Part shown: one piece after another, positions 14,401-17,496 of the stretch
Layout: every line of letters starts with the position of its first letter
Numbering within the stretch: the stretch's first letter is position 1
Source: Gemmatimonadota bacterium
GTDB taxonomy: Bacteria > Gemmatimonadota > Gemmatimonadetes > Longimicrobiales > Gaopeijiaceae
Direction: 5' to 3'
NCBI GenBank assembly: GCA_030550695.1
Contig: JAUQOX010000030.1
Coordinates: 1 to 17,496 of the forward strand
DNA: 17,496 bases
Translations under genes and position numbers: made by a program
The notes under the pieces: model-generated
Database searches by the model: none
Seen by the model: the letters and a program-made list of their open reading frames with translations, nothing else
Told to the model about the DNA's origin: nothing

Positions 14401-15536
14401 GGTCCTCCCCCTCCTTCCAGCACTTCCTGGTCGAGCTGTTCGTACAGGGGGATGATCCGATCCAGGGAATAGCGGGCCACGGCGTCCTCACGGGCAGCAC
14501 GGCTGAACCTGGCCCAGAGCCCGTCGTCGGAGAGGAGGGCAAGGCCGGCTTCGGCCATCTCGTCCAGGGCGCCCGGGGGGAACAGAAAACCCGTTTCCCC
14601 GTGGCGGACCACTTCGGGGAGGCCCCCCGTGTCGGTAGAGATCACCGGGACTCCGCAGGCCAAGGCTTCCAGCGCGGCCAGGCCGAACGACTCGTTCCGG
14701 CTGGGGAGCAAGAAGAGATCGGCACAGGCCAGAAGTTCATCCACCGAGGGGTGTTTGCCCAGGAACACGACCCGGTCCTCCACCCCCAGCTCCCCGGCCA
14801 GCTCCACCGCCCTGGGGCGCTCGGGCCCGTCTCCCACCATGACCAGCCGAGCCGGGACCCGTCGGGCGATCCGGGCGAAAATCTCCAACACGTCGGGAAT
14901 CCGCTTGACCGGTCGGAAGTTGGAGACGTGCATCACGATCCGCTCTCCGGCGGGGGCAAGGACAGCCCGGTGGCAGGGCTCCTTGTCCCGGCGAAAGACC
15001 TCCGGGTTGACGAAATTGGGAATCACCCGAACCCGTTCGGCGGGGACCTGGAAGTCTCGGACCGTCCGCTCCTTCAGGAACGCGGAGACCGCCGTGAGCC
15101 CGTCGGAACGGAGGATGGAAAAGCGGGTGATGGCCCGGAAGGAAGGGTGGAGGCCCACCAGGGTGATGTCGGTGCCGTGCAGGGTGGTGACGATGCGCAA
15201 CGGGTGATCCCCCTCCAGCATCTCCCGTGCGATCCAGGCCGAGGTGGCATGGGGGATGGCGTAGTGCATGTGGACCAGGTCCAGATCATGCTTTCGGGCG
15301 GCGTCGTGGAGGGCCACCGCCAGGGCCAGGGAGTAAGGAGGGTGCTCGAAAAGAGGGTAGTGGTCCATTTCGACCTCGTGGAAATAGACCCGCTCCCGGA
15401 AATGGTCCAGGCGGAAGGGCTGGGCGTAGGAGATGAAGTGCACTTCGTGGCCGCGCCGGGCCAGTTCCAGCCCCAGCTCCGTGGCCACGGCCCCCGATCC
15501 TCCGTAGGTAGGGTAACAGGTAATTCCGATTTTCAC
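14397..15536 (-). CDS. bshA: N-acetyl-alpha-D-glucosaminyl L-malate synthase BshA (bacillithiol biosynthesis)
   Basis: BshA is a family 4 glycosyltransferase joining GlcNAc from UDP-GlcNAc to L-malate, the first step of bacillithiol synthesis. The 379-residue product closely follows the known BshA pattern: VKIGITCYPTYGGSGAVATE at the N-terminus, then HEVHFISYAQPFRLDHF, FHEVEMDHYPLFEHPPY and HMHYAIPHA. The nucleotide-sugar motif ESFGLAALEALACGVPVIS sits in the last third. I chose the GTG at 15536 because it gives the family N-terminus, overlaps the miaA stop by 4 nt, and has GAGGAGGG about 11 nt upstream; a longer reading to 15950 only adds antisense of miaA. The stop overlaps uppP by 4 nt. 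The later pathway genes bshB and bshC are not here. A different GT4 enzyme is possible, but the N-terminal CYPTYGGSG signature argues for BshA. Confidence 0.9.
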   Translation of the reverse strand: MKIGITCYPTYGGSGAVATELGLELARRGHEVHFISYAQPFRLDHFRERVYFHEVEMDHYPLFEHPPYSLALAVALHDAARKHDLDLVHMHYAIPHATSAWIAREMLEGDHPLRIVTTLHGTDITLVGLHPSFRAITRFSILRSDGLTAVSAFLKERTVRDFQVPAERVRVIPNFVNPEVFRRDKEPCHRAVLAPAGERIVMHVSNFRPVKRIPDVLEIFARIARRVPARLVMVGDGPERPRAVELAGELGVEDRVVFLGKHPSVDELLACADLFLLPSRNESFGLAALEALACGVPVISTDTGGLPEVVRHGETGFLFPPGALDEMAEAGLALLSDDGLWARFSRAAREDAVARYSLDRIIPLYEQLDQEVLEGGGGP

Positions 15537-16483
15537 GCAGGTCCGATCCCTCCTCTCGCCCTCCACGCCGAGGCGACGGTCTCCGTCAGTTCCTCGAGGG
15601 GGGCCGTGCCGTCCAGCACCAAGGTGTCGGCCGGAAGCTGGTGCCGGAACCAAGTGGTCTGCCTCCGGGCGTAGGCTCGGTGGGCTCGTTGGATCCGCTC
15701 GGTGGCCTCGGCCAGGGAAATCCTCCCCTGAACGTGCTCCAGGACCTCCCGGTACCCCGCCGCCGTCATCCCCGGATCCCGGGCTCCATACCCCGCTGCG
15801 AGCAAAAGCTCCACCTCGCGGCTCCATCCCCCGGCCATCATCGCCTCCACCCGCCTCTGGATGCGGCGGCGGAGTTCCTCCCGCGGGACCTCGAGGCGGA
15901 CCACCATCCCCGGCAAGGTTTCCCGCCCCGCGGGGGTTTGACGATGCCACCAGGAGAGGGGCCGGCCCGTAAGGAGGGCCACCTCGAGGGTTCGGATCAT
16001 CCGGTGGCGCCCACCCTGCCAGGCCACCGCCGCCCGGGGGGGGTCCAGCCGTTCAACCCACCGTCGGAGGGTCTCCGGGGCCAGGCTGCCCAGATATTCC
16101 CGGAGGGCCCTCCTCCGCTCCTCCTCCAAGGGCGGCTCGGGAAACATGGGCTCCAGGAGGGCCTTCAGGAAGAACCCGGTACCCCCTACCAAGAGGGGGA
16201 TCCTGCCCCGTCCGCGGATCTCCCGGATCCAGCGTCGGGCGTCCCGGGCGAACTGACCGGCGGAATAAGGCTCGGAGGGGTCCCTCAAATCCAGACCGTG
16301 GTGGGGCGCCAAAGCCCGCTCCCGCAAACCCACCTTGCCGGTGCCCACATCCATTCCCCGGTAGATCTGACGGGAATCCATGGAAATGATCTCGGCCCTC
16401 AACCTGCGGGCAAGGGCCAAGGAAAGGAGGGTCTTCCCCGAAGCCGTGGGTCCCACCAGCGCCAAGAAAACCGGCCCCGCCAT
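15533..16483 (-). CDS. miaA: tRNA dimethylallyltransferase MiaA
   Basis: The enzyme transfers a dimethylallyl group from dimethylallyl diphosphate to the N6 of A37 in tRNAs that read codons starting with U. The 316-residue product has the usual length. Visible family motifs are the P-loop GPTASGKT at residues 11-18, DSRQIYRGMDVGTGK at 36-50, GGTGFFLKALLEP, GRHRMIRTLEVALLTGRPLS and YARRQTTWFRHQL. The ATG start lies 20 nt after the mutL stop, with GGGAGG just beyond that stop as a possible ribosome binding site. The TGA stop overlaps the GTG start of bshA as GTGA, so translation of the two is probably coupled. The mutL-miaA pairing is common in bacteria. Nothing is missing or broken. Confidence 0.97.
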   Translation of the reverse strand: MAGPVFLALVGPTASGKTLLSLALARRLRAEIISMDSRQIYRGMDVGTGKVGLRERALAPHHGLDLRDPSEPYSAGQFARDARRWIREIRGRGRIPLLVGGTGFFLKALLEPMFPEPPLEEERRRALREYLGSLAPETLRRWVERLDPPRAAVAWQGGRHRMIRTLEVALLTGRPLSWWHRQTPAGRETLPGMVVRLEVPREELRRRIQRRVEAMMAGGWSREVELLLAAGYGARDPGMTAAGYREVLEHVQGRISLAEATERIQRAHRAYARRQTTWFRHQLPADTLVLDGTAPLEELTETVASAWRARGGIGPA

Positions 16484-16503
16484 GGCCTTGGACCCCCCTC
16501 CCG

Positions 16504-17496
16504 TCAGCGCCGTCCGAATTTCCGCTCCAGCTCCCCGCGGGAAAGCCGGACGATGGTGGGACGTCCGTGCACGTCGTGGAAGGGGAGCTCGGTGGCGAAC
16601 AGGGCCTCGAACAGGGAGGCCATCTCGGGCTCCGACAGCGGCTGGCCCGCCTTGATGGCCCCCTTGCAGGCGAAGGTCATGGCGATGCGTTCGTGTTGGT
16701 TGCGGGCCGACCGCACCAGCTCCGAACCGACGGCCAACTCCGCCACCATTTCCCGGAAGCAGCGCTCGGCGTCGAACCAGGGGTGGGGAACAGGGACGGA
16801 GTGGACGACAACGGTCGCCCCTCCGAAACCCTCGGCTTGGAAGCCCACCCGTTCCAGGAGCCCCTGGTTTTCCTCCACCACCCGGACCTCGGCCGCCGAC
16901 AGCCGCAAGGTCAGGGGAAAGAGGAGGCGCTGACTTTCCAAGGCCGCCCCCTGGAAAGCTTCCATGAGTCGCTGGAAAAGAATGCGCTCGTGGGCCGAGT
17001 GCTGATCAATGATGAGGAGCCCGTCCCCCATCTCCGCCAAAATCCACGTGTGGTGGAGCTGCCATAGGCGGGGGCGAGGGGGGACCTCCCGGGCCTCGAC
17101 CGGCGAAGGGATTTCGCCGGCCAGGGGGAGATGCGGAGCCTGGGCCGGCATCGGCAGGCTCGGCAGGAACAGGGCCGTCTGCTCCCCCCGCGGCGTGCCC
17201 CGACGCGTGCCGTCCGCTCCTGGGGCTTGCCATCCGCCGCCGGCCCGGGCTGCGGCCCGCTCCCGGACCGTCCCCTCGCGCCCTCCCCCCAAAGCCCCCC
17301 ACCGGGCGCCGCTGGCACCCCCTCCCAGCCCCCGGCGGGTCGCCTCCTCCACCAACCCTTCCACCAAACCCCGGTCCCGGAAGCGCACCTCCGCCTTCGC
17401 GGGATGCACATTGACATCCACCTGACCGGGGGGAAGGTCCAAAGAGAGGAAAAGCCAAGGCCGGTATCCCTGGGGGAGGGTGGTGCGGTACCCTGC
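16504..17496 (-). CDS. mutL: DNA mismatch repair protein MutL, C-terminal part (5' end outside window)
   Basis: MutL couples mismatch recognition by MutS to strand removal. The frame is open to the right edge, giving 330 residues, so the N-terminal ATPase domain and most of the transducer domain lie outside. The visible part begins with the end of the transducer domain, including the family signature NVHPAKAEVRF at residues 29-39. A linker of about 90 residues rich in Gly, Arg, Ala and Pro follows. The C-terminal dimerisation domain starts near LWQLHHTWILAEMGDG, with DQHSAHERILFQ at residues 164-175, an ACKGAIKAGQ segment, and DVHGRPT near the end. These match the metal-binding endonuclease motifs of MutL proteins in organisms without MutH, but the last Glu of DQHA(X)2E(X)4E is Gln and the CPHGRP Cys-Pro is Asp-Val. 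The stop is TGA and miaA follows after 20 nt. Family identity is certain; nuclease activity is not. Confidence 0.96.
   Translation of the reverse strand, partial: AGYRTTLPQGYRPWLFLSLDLPPGQVDVNVHPAKAEVRFRDRGLVEGLVEEATRRGLGGGASGARWGALGGGREGTVRERAAARAGGGWQAPGADGTRRGTPRGEQTALFLPSLPMPAQAPHLPLAGEIPSPVEAREVPPRPRLWQLHHTWILAEMGDGLLIIDQHSAHERILFQRLMEAFQGAALESQRLLFPLTLRLSAAEVRVVEENQGLLERVGFQAEGFGGATVVVHSVPVPHPWFDAERCFREMVAELAVGSELVRSARNQHERIAMTFACKGAIKAGQPLSEPEMASLFEALFATELPFHDVHGRPTIVRLSRGELERKFGRR

Overview
This window is a G+C-rich stretch of bacterial chromosome carrying only housekeeping genes. All 17 recognisable protein genes lie on the minus strand, so transcription runs from the right end to the left. 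There is no sign of a phage, insertion sequence, integron, CRISPR array, toxin or defence gene, tRNA or rRNA. The combination of a perfect CIRCE operator on groESL, a bacillithiol-type bshA, separate zapA and coiled-coil division genes behind pheST, and high G+C suggests a non-model Gram-negative-type lineage. An Acidobacteriota-like bacterium is my best guess, but this is inference from gene content and order, not a phylogenetic result.

Right block (about 17496 to 10754). The sequence enters inside mutL (mismatch repair), followed by miaA (tRNA modification), bshA (first step of bacillithiol synthesis), uppP (recycling of the undecaprenyl carrier lipid), nadC (NAD synthesis), coaX (coenzyme A synthesis) and a divergent polyprenyl-synthetase-like gene. 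Gaps are 52 nt or less, and miaA/bshA and bshA/uppP overlap by 4 nt, so this looks like one operon mixing DNA repair, tRNA modification, redox-thiol, cell-envelope and cofactor genes.

Middle block (10640 to 8536). groES and groEL form a heat-shock operon with a sigma70-type promoter and a perfect CIRCE inverted repeat directly after it, which predicts control by the HrcA repressor (hrcA is not in the window).

Left block (8152 to 264). thrS, infC, rpmI, rplT, pheS, pheT, a small coiled-coil gene and zapA form the widely conserved translation cluster. infC has no ATG, GTG or TTG start and almost certainly starts at an ATC codon behind a strong Shine-Dalgarno sequence, the rare-start arrangement known for IF3 autoregulation. 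The thrS-infC gap holds a candidate promoter, several hairpins and a textbook intrinsic terminator about 70 nt before infC, which looks like a leader attenuator. A long perfect hairpin lies between rplT and pheS. Downstream of zapA the gene-free left end can fold like a structured RNA and sits where 6S RNA often lies, but I can support that only weakly.

I found no new multi-gene system. The items most worth checking are the infC start and leader, the divergent prenyl-synthase homologue, the altered endonuclease motifs in MutL, and the possible structured RNA at the left end.
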